Below are positions 17,370-25,550 of a stretch of DNA of 64,000 nt, piece after piece. The notes below the pieces were generated by a model, which saw nothing but the letters and a program-made list of their open reading frames with translations, made no database searches and was not told where the DNA came from. Every line of letters starts with the position of its first letter. The first letter of the stretch is position 1. This DNA comes from Reichenbachiella carrageenanivorans (lineage in GTDB: Bacteria; Bacteroidota; Bacteroidia; Cytophagales; Cyclobacteriaceae), in the NCBI RefSeq assembly GCF_025639805.1, contig NZ_CP106735.1, positions 1,676,001-1,740,000 of the forward strand, read 5' to 3'. The position numbers and the translations under genes are program-made.

Positions 17370-18542
17370 TCACTTATTAGAGGGGTGTTGAATAAGGCCG
17401 GTTTTATAACCTATAATTTTGAAAAAGGAGCTTATGATATTTTTTGTCCCCCAATTGGCACTATGATGATTGAGAAATACCCACCCTTCATAAAAAAGGT
17501 TGCTTTTGGAGTGGTATAATTGGAACTGGTAGTGTCTAAGTAAAATATTCGAGAATCCTCCTGGTGTAAATTCATGAGTGAGCTTCTCGAAAAATTTCTT
17601 TTCTGTTTTACTGATTTTAATTTTTCTCAATTCTTCAAATACAAAATTAGGGATGTCAGCGTTGAATTGATCTCGTAGATAAGTCAGTGCTGCAGACAGC
17701 CGCAGACCATACTTTCTTTTTGCACTAAAGGCTAGCATGTTTTCCCATTGGATATCCCTTTTGTTTATGATAATGAGTGAGTCGCAGATCCATCTGAAGG
17801 AAGGGAGTTCATTCCACCTCATGCCATGTATGATGGAGTGAAGTAGTTGGAATGTAGGGTTCAGTGTTTTAGTTATTGTATCATCTACTTTAAACTCCTC
17901 AAGATTATTCCAAATTTCCTCTTCATCGCTTTCCTTGAAAGAGTCTTTGAATACTCTCCAATGTGTATCAATTTCGTTATCCTTATTGTTGACTAGGCAT
18001 CTTGAGTTGACTAATAGTTTTTTATAGTTTACAGTCTGGGATGTATACTTGTCGTACCAGCCTTCTTTATTCAGAACTTTCCAGAGGTTTTCTAAGTCTT
18101 TTTCCTTCACCACAAAATCTAAATCAGACATTGGCCGAATCCCATCAGATCCATAGTAGTGTTTGGCGAGAGGTACACCCTTCACGAAAAAGTGCTCAAT
18201 TTCGTTCGTTTGGAGAAGCGCTATTATTTTTTTTACTTGAAAAAAGATTACCTGATTTTTGGACCAGACGTATCTGTTGTATCCTTTGATTGCTGTTAGG
18301 ATGAGGTCTCCAGGGAGCTGATTGTTGAGGTTGTAATGCAACAGGGGTAAAAGTCGTTGCGAACCCCCATCTATTTGGTCAAACACGGTAGCCAGTAGTT
18401 TGTCTCCTGTTTTTTGAGGGTTGAGCTTAAGCGTCGATTTCCATGCATTATAGTTTTTGATAGCTGCGGTTCCTGTGAGAGTGCAAGCTTTTAGCAAGTA
18501 CAGCTGTTTGGCATTAGGCCAAAAATCGGTATGTGACTTCAT
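17370..18542 (-). CDS. NTP_transf_5-type nucleotidyltransferase
   Basis: This 390-aa protein fits the uncharacterised nucleotidyltransferase family PF14907. The signature is FVKGVPLAKHYYGSDGIRPM (residues 119-138) followed by SDLDFVV, with the metal-binding DLD at 140-142. A later EIDTHWRVF segment holds a further acidic residue and His. Members in lasso-peptide clusters act together with HprK-like kinases on the peptide C-terminus; others sit in exopolysaccharide loci. Its start overlaps the ABC transporter stop as ATGA and its stop nearly touches the kinase start. Confidence 0.8.
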   Translation of the reverse strand: MKSHTDFWPNAKQLYLLKACTLTGTAAIKNYNAWKSTLKLNPQKTGDKLLATVFDQIDGGSQRLLPLLHYNLNNQLPGDLILTAIKGYNRYVWSKNQVIFFQVKKIIALLQTNEIEHFFVKGVPLAKHYYGSDGIRPMSDLDFVVKEKDLENLWKVLNKEGWYDKYTSQTVNYKKLLVNSRCLVNNKDNEIDTHWRVFKDSFKESDEEEIWNNLEEFKVDDTITKTLNPTFQLLHSIIHGMRWNELPSFRWICDSLIIINKRDIQWENMLAFSAKRKYGLRLSAALTYLRDQFNADIPNFVFEELRKIKISKTEKKFFEKLTHEFTPGGFSNILLRHYQFQLYHSKSNLFYEGWVFLNHHSANWGTKNIISSFFKIIGYKTGLIQHPSNK

Positions 18543-20218
18543 TTCAAATCAAATTTACTGAGTCTGCCATTTTTTAATTCAAACACCTCGTCAGCGAGTT
18601 CCAAAAAGTCTTTGTTGTGTGTGATGATGAGTATAGCAGGTTTAAACCAAAGGTTTTTCAAATTAATATAGAGTTGTTTTAATGATTGGGTATCTAGGTG
18701 ATTAGTAGGTTCATCCAAGATGAGTAAATTAGGCTGAGAAATCAATGCTCTAGCGATAGATATTTTTTGTTTTTCTCCTCCAGACAGATTGATATTGGTA
18801 TGCAGAGGCGTATCTATTCCGTTAGGCAATTGACTTATGATTGTATCTAGGGTGGATAGCTCAATGATTTGCTTGATTTCTTTTTCGCTGACGGGGTCGT
18901 CGTACCCGTACAGGATATTTTCTCTTACAGATTTATTTAAAATGTATGATTCTTGAAAGATAAGACCTATTTGCTTTCTCCAGTGGTTTAGATCAATACT
19001 AGTGTGCGAATGCCCATCGATTAGGATTTGCCCTTCATTGAGTGGGTAAAATCTCATGAGGAGCTTCACTAATGTACTTTTGCCAATTCCATTAGATCCA
19101 ATGATCGCATAGGTTTTCCCTTTTTGGATTTGAAGATTTACATTGCTCAATAAGTTGCTCTGTGAGGCATATTGAAAGCAAACGTCTCTTAACTCAATCA
19201 CTTGCCGAAAGTCGATCAGCATCCCTTCTGTACTTTCTTTTGCAGCTTTTATTTTGCTTATCAGCTTTATTATGGATTCCAGAGATTCTTTACCAGAAAG
19301 AATCTCTGGAATGGATTGAGATAGGTTGAACATAAACCTTCTCAACAGGTAAAGGACAAAGTAGAAGGACATGAGCGTGCCGAAGGACAGTTGATCTTGA
19401 ATGACCAAATAGCAGCCGACTACGAGTATTAGCAAACTGATACAGGAAATAATTACGTCTTGTAGCGATCTGAATAGGGCGTGTTGCCAGGCCATAGATC
19501 GGCTGGATGTTTTGAGTTTATTTATTGTTGCCGACTTTTTTTGAGATTCGGTTTGCTCCTGTACGCTACTTTTGATCAGGTCGAAAAATTGTATCACAAA
19601 ACGAACTTGACTAGAAAATTTTTCAAAATTTCTATTTGAATTCGTAGTATTTTCTCTGATACCCTTGCGAAGTAATTTCATTAGTGCCCAAAGCGTAGGG
19701 CCGAGAAGCAAAAGAGTCATACTCAGAATCCAGTTGAGATAGAATAGTACTGCCAATAAGCACAGACACGAAATGATGGAGGGTATAAATATGGCAACCA
19801 ACGCATTGCTCATACGGTCTATCCTTTCGCTGTCGTTTACTATCTGATTGTGAAGTTCGTTTTTGCTGAAGGATTGGAATGGCGCATACGCAGTATGCAA
19901 TAGACCATCGACTAATGTGATCCGGATCGTTTCTATGACTTCTTTGGTTATTTTCAGGATGAGCTTTCGTCCCCAAAGCCAAAGCGCTTGATTGAGTATG
20001 ATCAAGAGTACCACTAGGCAAGAATAGATGAGTATTAGTCTTAGGTCTTTGGTAGGCAGCCCAATGTCGAAAATTTGCTGAACGAAATAAGTGCTTGGGA
20101 TAAGTGCAAAGGACTGAACGATAGCTAAAAATAAGGAGCCATAGAGCGTGCCCATCTTGTCGGAGTAGTAGGAGAAGTAGGCACTCCAAACGCTTTGCGT
20201 ATTATCTTTTTTGTGCAT
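18539..20218 (-). CDS. ABC exporter, fused membrane and ATPase domains
   Basis: The 559-aa protein has an exporter-type six-helix membrane domain (residues about 20-320) and a nucleotide-binding domain. The latter contains Walker A GSNGIGKST, the Q-loop IFQES, signature LSGGEKQKISIARA, Walker B LLILDEPTN and a switch histidine (ITHNKDF). There is no N-terminal C39 peptidase domain, so it would export an already mature substrate or a lipid-linked product. Within this operon it most simply exports the product modified by the kinase, nucleotidyltransferase and glycosyltransferases. It overlaps its upstream neighbour by 17 bp and its downstream neighbour by 4 bp. Confidence 0.92.
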   Translation of the reverse strand: MHKKDNTQSVWSAYFSYYSDKMGTLYGSLFLAIVQSFALIPSTYFVQQIFDIGLPTKDLRLILIYSCLVVLLIILNQALWLWGRKLILKITKEVIETIRITLVDGLLHTAYAPFQSFSKNELHNQIVNDSERIDRMSNALVAIFIPSIISCLCLLAVLFYLNWILSMTLLLLGPTLWALMKLLRKGIRENTTNSNRNFEKFSSQVRFVIQFFDLIKSSVQEQTESQKKSATINKLKTSSRSMAWQHALFRSLQDVIISCISLLILVVGCYLVIQDQLSFGTLMSFYFVLYLLRRFMFNLSQSIPEILSGKESLESIIKLISKIKAAKESTEGMLIDFRQVIELRDVCFQYASQSNLLSNVNLQIQKGKTYAIIGSNGIGKSTLVKLLMRFYPLNEGQILIDGHSHTSIDLNHWRKQIGLIFQESYILNKSVRENILYGYDDPVSEKEIKQIIELSTLDTIISQLPNGIDTPLHTNINLSGGEKQKISIARALISQPNLLILDEPTNHLDTQSLKQLYINLKNLWFKPAILIITHNKDFLELADEVFELKNGRLSKFDLK

Positions 20219-20885
20219 CCAGATGCCTTTTTAGAATTTGAGCAAACTCATTTCTTTGGTCTTTCTTTTTCACACTCATATTACGGGTATGCAGCCGACG
20301 ATTAGTTATCACTTTTGGGATCATATTGGATTGGAAGCCTTTGCGTTTGGCTAGAGCGTACCACTCGATGAAATCTCCAATTTGTGTATCAACATTGAAT
20401 AACCCAATCTGCTCTAATGAAGATTTTCTGATCATCATCGTTTGTTTACAGTACCCATTCATAGGCTCCTTTGGGCAATGAATTTTACTAGCAGTTTCTG
20501 TGGATAATTGTGGACAGATAAATTGCTTCAATAGCCCAAATACCGCATCTAGCTCAGGTACATTGGTAAATGCCTCATGCTGCCATTTGAGTTTGTTGGG
20601 CTCCCACAAGTCATCGGCATCGTTGAATGCCAAATAGTCGCCTGTGCTTTGCGCAATACCATAGTTAGTTGCAGCCGATTGTCCCGAATTTTGTTGATAA
20701 AAATATCTGATGGGTAAGGTTTTGACAATCTCAGCTGTGGTATCCGTAGACCCATCGTCTACTACTATGATTTCAGAAGGAGGTTGAGTCTGGTTGAGTA
20801 CACTTTCGATCGATTCTTTAATATATTTTTCGCCGTTATAAACAGCTATGACCACGCTAGTAGAGGGACTAGTTTTATTTGTCAT
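20202..20885 (-). CDS. Family 2 glycosyltransferase, second gene of PqqD-type operon
   Basis: This 227-aa GT2 has SVVIAVYNGEKYIKESIESV, IIVVDDGSTDTT, QNSGQSAATNYGI and AFNDADDLW as its DXD motif. A later IGDFIEWYALAKRKG occupies the catalytic-base region, and the NRRLHTRNMS tail matches glycosyltransferases of this type. It overlaps the PqqD-like gene by 11 bp and the ABC exporter by 17 bp, so it is tightly coupled to both. Its pairing with a PqqD domain suggests a peptide-linked or protein-linked acceptor, but a polysaccharide acceptor is equally possible from sequence alone. Confidence 0.87.
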   Translation of the reverse strand: MTNKTSPSTSVVIAVYNGEKYIKESIESVLNQTQPPSEIIVVDDGSTDTTAEIVKTLPIRYFYQQNSGQSAATNYGIAQSTGDYLAFNDADDLWEPNKLKWQHEAFTNVPELDAVFGLLKQFICPQLSTETASKIHCPKEPMNGYCKQTMMIRKSSLEQIGLFNVDTQIGDFIEWYALAKRKGFQSNMIPKVITNRRLHTRNMSVKKKDQRNEFAQILKRHLDAQKR

Positions 20886-21315
20886 TACTGTCAGTTTGAC
20901 TGTTTTCTTTTTGCATAGGCCAGCCAGTTTCGTCTACATCATGTATAGGATCTAATAAAAGCAAATCCTGCATGTCTGTAAATTTGTTTAGCGAGGGAGT
21001 TGTAAATTTGTCATGCCTGAAGTCGAGTGTTTCGTCATTTGTGTTGGGATCACCGTTTTTCTCTGTGATTAGTCCTTCGTCAATTAATTCCTGTATAGCA
21101 GTATCTAATTTATCTAGCTCAGCTTGGTCTAAGTTAAGGTTTTCCAGAAAAGTTTGTTTTAAGTTAGTGGCTGTAATGCCTCCTTTCAATCGTTTCCAAA
21201 TATCTATACCCGAGCCGGAGTATGAATAATAGTTGCCATTTTCTAAGTTGACAATTACAACTTCATCTTCAAACAGCTCGCTACTTACTGTTGGTCTATT
21301 TTCTATCAACATCAT
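20875..21315 (-). CDS. PqqD-like (RiPP recognition) protein with a C-terminal leader-like tail
   Basis: Residues 1-86 of this 146-aa protein form a PqqD/RiPP-recognition-element fold: LENGNYYSYSGSGIDIWKRL (24-43) followed by two helices ending in LIDEGLI. PqqD-like domains bind leader peptides and deliver them to modifying enzymes. The remaining 60 residues are unusual: F104-x-x-P107-x-L109 resembles the YxxPxL element that lasso leaders present to this domain, followed by DMQDLLLLDPIHDVDETGWP (114-133) and a polar end. It is the first gene of the operon. ATG codons at 21315 and 21312 are both possible starts. The tail could be a tethered recognition sequence, the substrate itself, or an interaction motif. 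Confidence 0.8.
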   Translation of the reverse strand: MMLIENRPTVSSELFEDEVVIVNLENGNYYSYSGSGIDIWKRLKGGITATNLKQTFLENLNLDQAELDKLDTAIQELIDEGLITEKNGDPNTNDETLDFRHDKFTTPSLNKFTDMQDLLLLDPIHDVDETGWPMQKENSQTDSNDK

Positions 21316-21335
21316 ATATTTCTTTTACTTTATTA

Positions 21336-21382
21336 AGGATTTCACGTCATTTATTATGTTTTACAATATTACCTGAAATCCT
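21336..21382. promoter_or_regulatory. Inverted repeat upstream of the PqqD operon
   Basis: AGGATTTCA (21336-21344) and TGAAATCCT (21374-21382) are exact 9-bp inverted arms separated by 29 bp, between the CPBP protease stop and the PqqD-like start. There is no T tract, so an operator or a long-loop RNA structure is more likely than a terminator. Confidence 0.45.
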
Positions 21383-21404
21383 CTTTTCATGCAATGTCCC
21401 GTTT

Positions 21405-22361
21405 TTAACTATCCCCATACATCCGTTGCAGCCAGGCAAAAAACTCCATGCTCCAAGCCAGAGCTATATGAAGGATTACACCACCCCATATTCGATGGGA
21501 GTAGAAGGCCAAAATACCGATCAGGTAGCCGCCAAATATAGAGCCAATAGCTTCGGTCATAGGTTTGCCATAGTGTAGAAAGGCATACGATCCTACCATG
21601 GCCAATACCGCATGGCCGCCTAGCACCCGTACAAAACCAATGACTAAGAAACCTCTGAAGAACAATTCTACATTGAGAAAATTTGCACCATACACGCCCT
21701 CGAAGATGAACATGGGTATCCACCCAGCTAGGTCATGCTTTTCTGCAAATTTGTCTCCTCCACTAAGGAGATAGCGAGGATAATAATTGGTGAGATCTGA
21801 TAAGAATGAGGCCAATCCGATGCCTACTATCACGACTAATAATAGGATGGCATAAGGCCTAAAATCTGTATGCCGGAAGGTAAGTCCGTACCAATTTCTA
21901 TTCTCATCCCGAGGTCTTTCGTAGAAGTAATAGAATAGCATGGTAGGGGTGAAAATAGTGAAGAAGGACTTTCCTCTCCACAATACCTTTCGGATAAATC
22001 GATAGTCGATAACCTCTAGATGATCGATCAGAGTATAGTGAAAATATAATGTACGGCTAAACCCCAGAATGACAAAACCAAAGAAGAACAACAACCAAAA
22101 CTCTTGAGACTTGACCCAAGTGCGGTTGATATCGAAAACGTACAACAAGCAACAAATGAATAAAAATGGAAAGCCCATAAACAGTGTCATGTACCACCAG
22201 TGCCAGAGCGTTCGGTGGTAGGAGTCTACAATGCTATCCTCAAAGTCAAAGGTGTAATTGAGATAGGTACAAGCGGTCATAAAAAGGGCTGCCGACAGGT
22301 ATAGCCCCCAATGAAAATGGGTCTGAAGATACTTAATCAGGTAGCTCCAGATTTGCCTCAT
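21405..22361 (-). CDS. CPBP (CAAX/Abi) family intramembrane metalloprotease
   Basis: The 318-aa polytopic protein has about eight hydrophobic segments. Its catalytic motifs are E232-L-F-F-R236 (ELFFRG), an FLHYG motif with H263, and H298 in VILHIAL. The usual double glutamate (EExxxR) is reduced to VE, which is within the range seen in the family. Members cleave prenylated or other membrane peptides, or act as immunity proteins in peptide clusters. The start overlaps the preceding secreted-protein gene by 4 bp. The end lies 89 bp before the PqqD operon in the same direction, so it may be co-transcribed with it. Confidence 0.82.
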   Translation of the reverse strand: MRQIWSYLIKYLQTHFHWGLYLSAALFMTACTYLNYTFDFEDSIVDSYHRTLWHWWYMTLFMGFPFLFICCLLYVFDINRTWVKSQEFWLLFFFGFVILGFSRTLYFHYTLIDHLEVIDYRFIRKVLWRGKSFFTIFTPTMLFYYFYERPRDENRNWYGLTFRHTDFRPYAILLLVVIVGIGLASFLSDLTNYYPRYLLSGGDKFAEKHDLAGWIPMFIFEGVYGANFLNVELFFRGFLVIGFVRVLGGHAVLAMVGSYAFLHYGKPMTEAIGSIFGGYLIGILAFYSHRIWGGVILHIALAWSMEFFAWLQRMYGDS

Positions 22362-22852
22362 TTTAGCAAATCAAAACTGAGTAGGACTTCCATTGCGTCT
22401 TCTACCAGTTCTTCTTGTTTGTCTTCTTCGAATGCCACAAAAGCGTAGTAATTGTTGTCACTATTTTTGTCCATTAGCCCTAATACCATATAGAGTAGGC
22501 CGTCTTTAGCTCCTGATACAAATCCCCCGTCCATTTCTTCAAACTCTAGCAATTCCATTTCGTCGATCTGGCTGAGGTTAAGGTCTTCTTCTGCCATTTT
22601 TACAACAAACCCAGCCAAGTCGAGGCCATCTAGCTCACTGTCTTTGAACGGATACAATGCGAATCGAATACCTTCAGCGCTTGCTTCTAGTGCCTCAGCT
22701 GTGTTGGTCGTTACAGTAAATTTTTCAGGTAGTTCAAATTGAATGTTGTAATACTCCCATTCATACGTGCGCCAAGCTTGTGCTCCTGCAGTGAGTGAAA
22801 CAAAGGAAAAAGCCACAAAAAAGAAGGCGGTGATAGATCGATAGCTGTTCAT
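22358..22852 (-). CDS. Secreted protein of unknown function
   Basis: The 164-aa product has a signal peptide (MNSYRSITAFFFVAFSFVSL, cleavage near AGA-QA) and an acidic mature part with the look of a periplasmic alpha/beta domain. EWEYYNIQFELPEKFTV suggests the start of a family found next to membrane proteases, but I do not recognise the domain. The ATG at 22852 is chosen over 22885 because it gives a standard signal peptide. The end overlaps the start of the CPBP protease by 4 bp, so the two probably form a coupled pair. Confidence 0.7.
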   Translation of the reverse strand: MNSYRSITAFFFVAFSFVSLTAGAQAWRTYEWEYYNIQFELPEKFTVTTNTAEALEASAEGIRFALYPFKDSELDGLDLAGFVVKMAEEDLNLSQIDEMELLEFEEMDGGFVSGAKDGLLYMVLGLMDKNSDNNYYAFVAFEEDKQEELVEDAMEVLLSFDLLK

Positions 22853-22932
22853 AATTTTAGTATTTTGGAATAAATATAAATACAATATTGTTCATTAGTC
22901 AATGAAATAACCTTGCTAAGTACAATTATAAA

Positions 22933-22962
22933 TTGATTAACTTTTAAAAAATTTTTCCTTTG
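22933..22962 (+). promoter_or_regulatory. Candidate promoter of the hybrid histidine kinase
   Basis: TTG at 22933-22935 and TTCCTTTG at 22955-22962 are 19 nt apart, which is the ideal spacing for this phylum, with one mismatch in the -7 box. Transcription would start at about the GTG start codon (22965). Confidence 0.4.
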
Positions 22963-22964
22963 CC

Positions 22965-25454
22965 GTGAGAAGTGTGAAATCTTGTTTGAGTCTTTTGATC
23001 GTCTTTTTGGGGACGGTGGCCTATGGCGCAACTCCGAAAGCTATAGATCTAAGAGATTTTTTAAAAGACAGTACTGAACTCACTTCACATCTTCGTGTAC
23101 TCACAGATCCCACGGGTTCACTTACCATTGGCGAAATTCTAGATTCGGCTCCTCAGTTTGGACCAGTTCCTGAGCAGTTGTCAAAAGACAACGTGTACTG
23201 GGGAAAGCTAGACGTAGAAAACAATTTGGACATCATCAAACTCTACCTACTCTATGTAGGTAAAAACGATTTTATCGATTGCTATTTCGTGCAAAACGAC
23301 ACCATAGTACAGCATGAGCAAAGTGGCTACATGTATCCGCAATATTTAAAATCGGTACCCAAAGGCAGTTATTTTATTCCAATTCTAATGAATGCACATG
23401 CTTCGCAGCAACTGTATATTAGAATTCAGGACGAAATACACAATGACCCCGAGTTTGACCTGCGAATCAGTAGCGGCACAGATTGGGTGTATAATATTTT
23501 AGACAAGCATATTCTTGATTTTATTTTTCAAGGACTTTTTTGGATCATCCTTATTTACAATCTGTTTTTGTATGGATCTACCAGAGCTAAGGCATACTTG
23601 TATTATTCATTTTATCTCTTTTGTCTAGCAGTCAATTATCTATTCCTTACCGACATCCTTAGAGAGTATATACTGAGCGATATGCCTTGGAATACGATCT
23701 ACTTTATCTCCACCCCCATGCTCACTTTGGTAAGCTATTGGGTTTTTGTAAATGAATTTATCAATGTCAAAAAACAGTTTTCAATCTATTATCTATGGAT
23801 AAAAAGATTGATCTGGTTAGATGGGGCAATGTTTGTCATCAGTCTTGTAGTCATACACTTTACTAGAGAAATTTATTTGGTCACGGATACACTTAGAGTG
23901 ATTGCCTTGGCCAATGCCTTTCTGGTCATAGGTCTCAGCATTAGCATACATGGATCGAAGTATGAGATGGTCAAATACTTTATCTATGGCACAGCGATTA
24001 CCGTGATAGCTGCTGTGATTGATTTAGCACTTTGGGACCCATCTACCTCTCAGGCGAGCTTGATGAAGTATGGGCTTCTGATAGAAATTGTGGTATTTTC
24101 ATTGGGATTGGCCCAACGCAAAAAAATAGGAGAAAAGGAGAAACGGAAAGCCCTCAATAAGCAAATAGATCAGCTTAGGGTCAACGAGAGCTTGGCACAA
24201 TGGCAAAAAGAAGAGCTAGAAAAAATCATTGATCATCGTACGCAAAAGATCAAGAAGAAAAACAAAAAACTAAAGCGGGCGATCAAAAAAGCAGAGTCTG
24301 CAGCCAGAGTGAAATCCGATTTTCTTTCGGTAATGAGTCATGAGATTCGCACACCGATGAATGCCGTCATTGGTACGATCCATTTGCTGTTGGACGAAAA
24401 TCCAAAAAAGGCACAGTTAGAGCATTTGAAGACCTTAAAATTTTCATCGGAGAACCTTTTGATTTTAATCAATGATATATTGGACTATAGCAAAGTCGAA
24501 TCAGGCAATGTGATACTCGAGCACATTGATTTCCATTTGAGGGAGTTGACCAAAGGACTCGGCAATACGTTTGAGAAAAAAGCAGAAGAAAGTGGGGTGA
24601 AGTTTAGCATTCTGATCGATCACAATATTCCTTCTATGCTCAAGGGAGATCCCGCACGTCTGACTCAGATACTCAACAACCTGATCAGTAATGCCATCAA
24701 GTTTACACCAAGTGGAGAAGTCAAACTCTTAATTCATCTGCTGGCCAAGAGCAACGGCAGAGTCAAACTCGAGTTTGTGGTAGAAGATACAGGCATCGGA
24801 ATTTCAAAAGATAAGCTCAAATTGATTTTCGAGAGTTTTACGCAGGCACATGCTGATACTACCCGAAAGTATGGAGGGACAGGACTCGGTCTGGCGATTA
24901 CCAAAAAATTGATCAAGTTATTTGACAGCCAGATTCTAGTAAAAAGCAAAGTGAACAAGGGTTCCAAATTTTACTTTTCCCTCTATATGGAGGAGGTTGC
25001 CCATGCCAATTCGGCTATAGAAAAAGACGATGCCCTGATGAAGGAAGGTGTGAAAGGCAAGCGAGTACTCGTGGTAGATGATAATGAGATCAATCTCATG
25101 ATGGCCAAGAAATTTTTGGACAAATGGGGAATGATTAGCGAAGTAGTTACCTCTGGTAAAGAGGCGCTGATCAGGGTATTTGATACGGACTATGATTTGA
25201 TTTTGATGGATCTGCAAATGCCCGAAATGGATGGCTACGAAGTAACAGCCACGATACGATCGCTCGACAATGATGGCCTTAAAAATATCCCCATCGTAGC
25301 GGTGTCAGCCGATACTTACGAAAATGTGAAAACGAAATTGGATGAAGTCGGTATGAATGATTTCTTGTCTAAGCCATTTAATCCAATGGAACTACTGACC
25401 ATGGTGCATGCTTATACACACCTAGATCAGAGCAAAATACAATCCGAACAATAA
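22965..25454 (+). CDS. Hybrid histidine kinase with 7TM-DISM sensor and receiver domain
   Basis: The 829-aa protein has a signal peptide, a periplasmic 7TMR-DISM-type beta domain (residues about 30-165), a seven-helix membrane region (about 180-390), a coiled coil, HisKA with H459 (SVMSHEIRTPMN), and HATPase_c with DTGIGI and GGTGLGLAI. A C-terminal receiver follows, with phospho-acceptor D749 (LILMDLQMPEMDG). DISM sensors are thought to bind carbohydrate-like ligands. No DNA-binding output is fused, so a separate phosphotransfer partner is expected. It starts with GTG (22965), with a second in-frame GTG at 22974, and is divergent from the secreted-protein/CPBP pair. Confidence 0.92.
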   Translation: MRSVKSCLSLLIVFLGTVAYGATPKAIDLRDFLKDSTELTSHLRVLTDPTGSLTIGEILDSAPQFGPVPEQLSKDNVYWGKLDVENNLDIIKLYLLYVGKNDFIDCYFVQNDTIVQHEQSGYMYPQYLKSVPKGSYFIPILMNAHASQQLYIRIQDEIHNDPEFDLRISSGTDWVYNILDKHILDFIFQGLFWIILIYNLFLYGSTRAKAYLYYSFYLFCLAVNYLFLTDILREYILSDMPWNTIYFISTPMLTLVSYWVFVNEFINVKKQFSIYYLWIKRLIWLDGAMFVISLVVIHFTREIYLVTDTLRVIALANAFLVIGLSISIHGSKYEMVKYFIYGTAITVIAAVIDLALWDPSTSQASLMKYGLLIEIVVFSLGLAQRKKIGEKEKRKALNKQIDQLRVNESLAQWQKEELEKIIDHRTQKIKKKNKKLKRAIKKAESAARVKSDFLSVMSHEIRTPMNAVIGTIHLLLDENPKKAQLEHLKTLKFSSENLLILINDILDYSKVESGNVILEHIDFHLRELTKGLGNTFEKKAEESGVKFSILIDHNIPSMLKGDPARLTQILNNLISNAIKFTPSGEVKLLIHLLAKSNGRVKLEFVVEDTGIGISKDKLKLIFESFTQAHADTTRKYGGTGLGLAITKKLIKLFDSQILVKSKVNKGSKFYFSLYMEEVAHANSAIEKDDALMKEGVKGKRVLVVDDNEINLMMAKKFLDKWGMISEVVTSGKEALIRVFDTDYDLILMDLQMPEMDGYEVTATIRSLDNDGLKNIPIVAVSADTYENVKTKLDEVGMNDFLSKPFNPMELLTMVHAYTHLDQSKIQSEQ

Positions 25455-25513
25455 GTGATTGGATTCATTTCTAACAAATCGAGTTCAAAATTTTATTTAA
25501 ACTCAGGGAGTCA

Positions 25514-25521
25514 TAAATTTG
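25514..25521 (+). promoter_or_regulatory. -7 box upstream of the first TPR regulator
   Basis: TAAATTTG at 25514-25521 is a perfect -7 element and would give a leader of about 25 nt to the ATG at 25551. No good TTG lies 19 nt upstream. Confidence 0.45.
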
Positions 25522-25550
25522 ATACTTCTACCAACTTCTAAGCATTAAAT

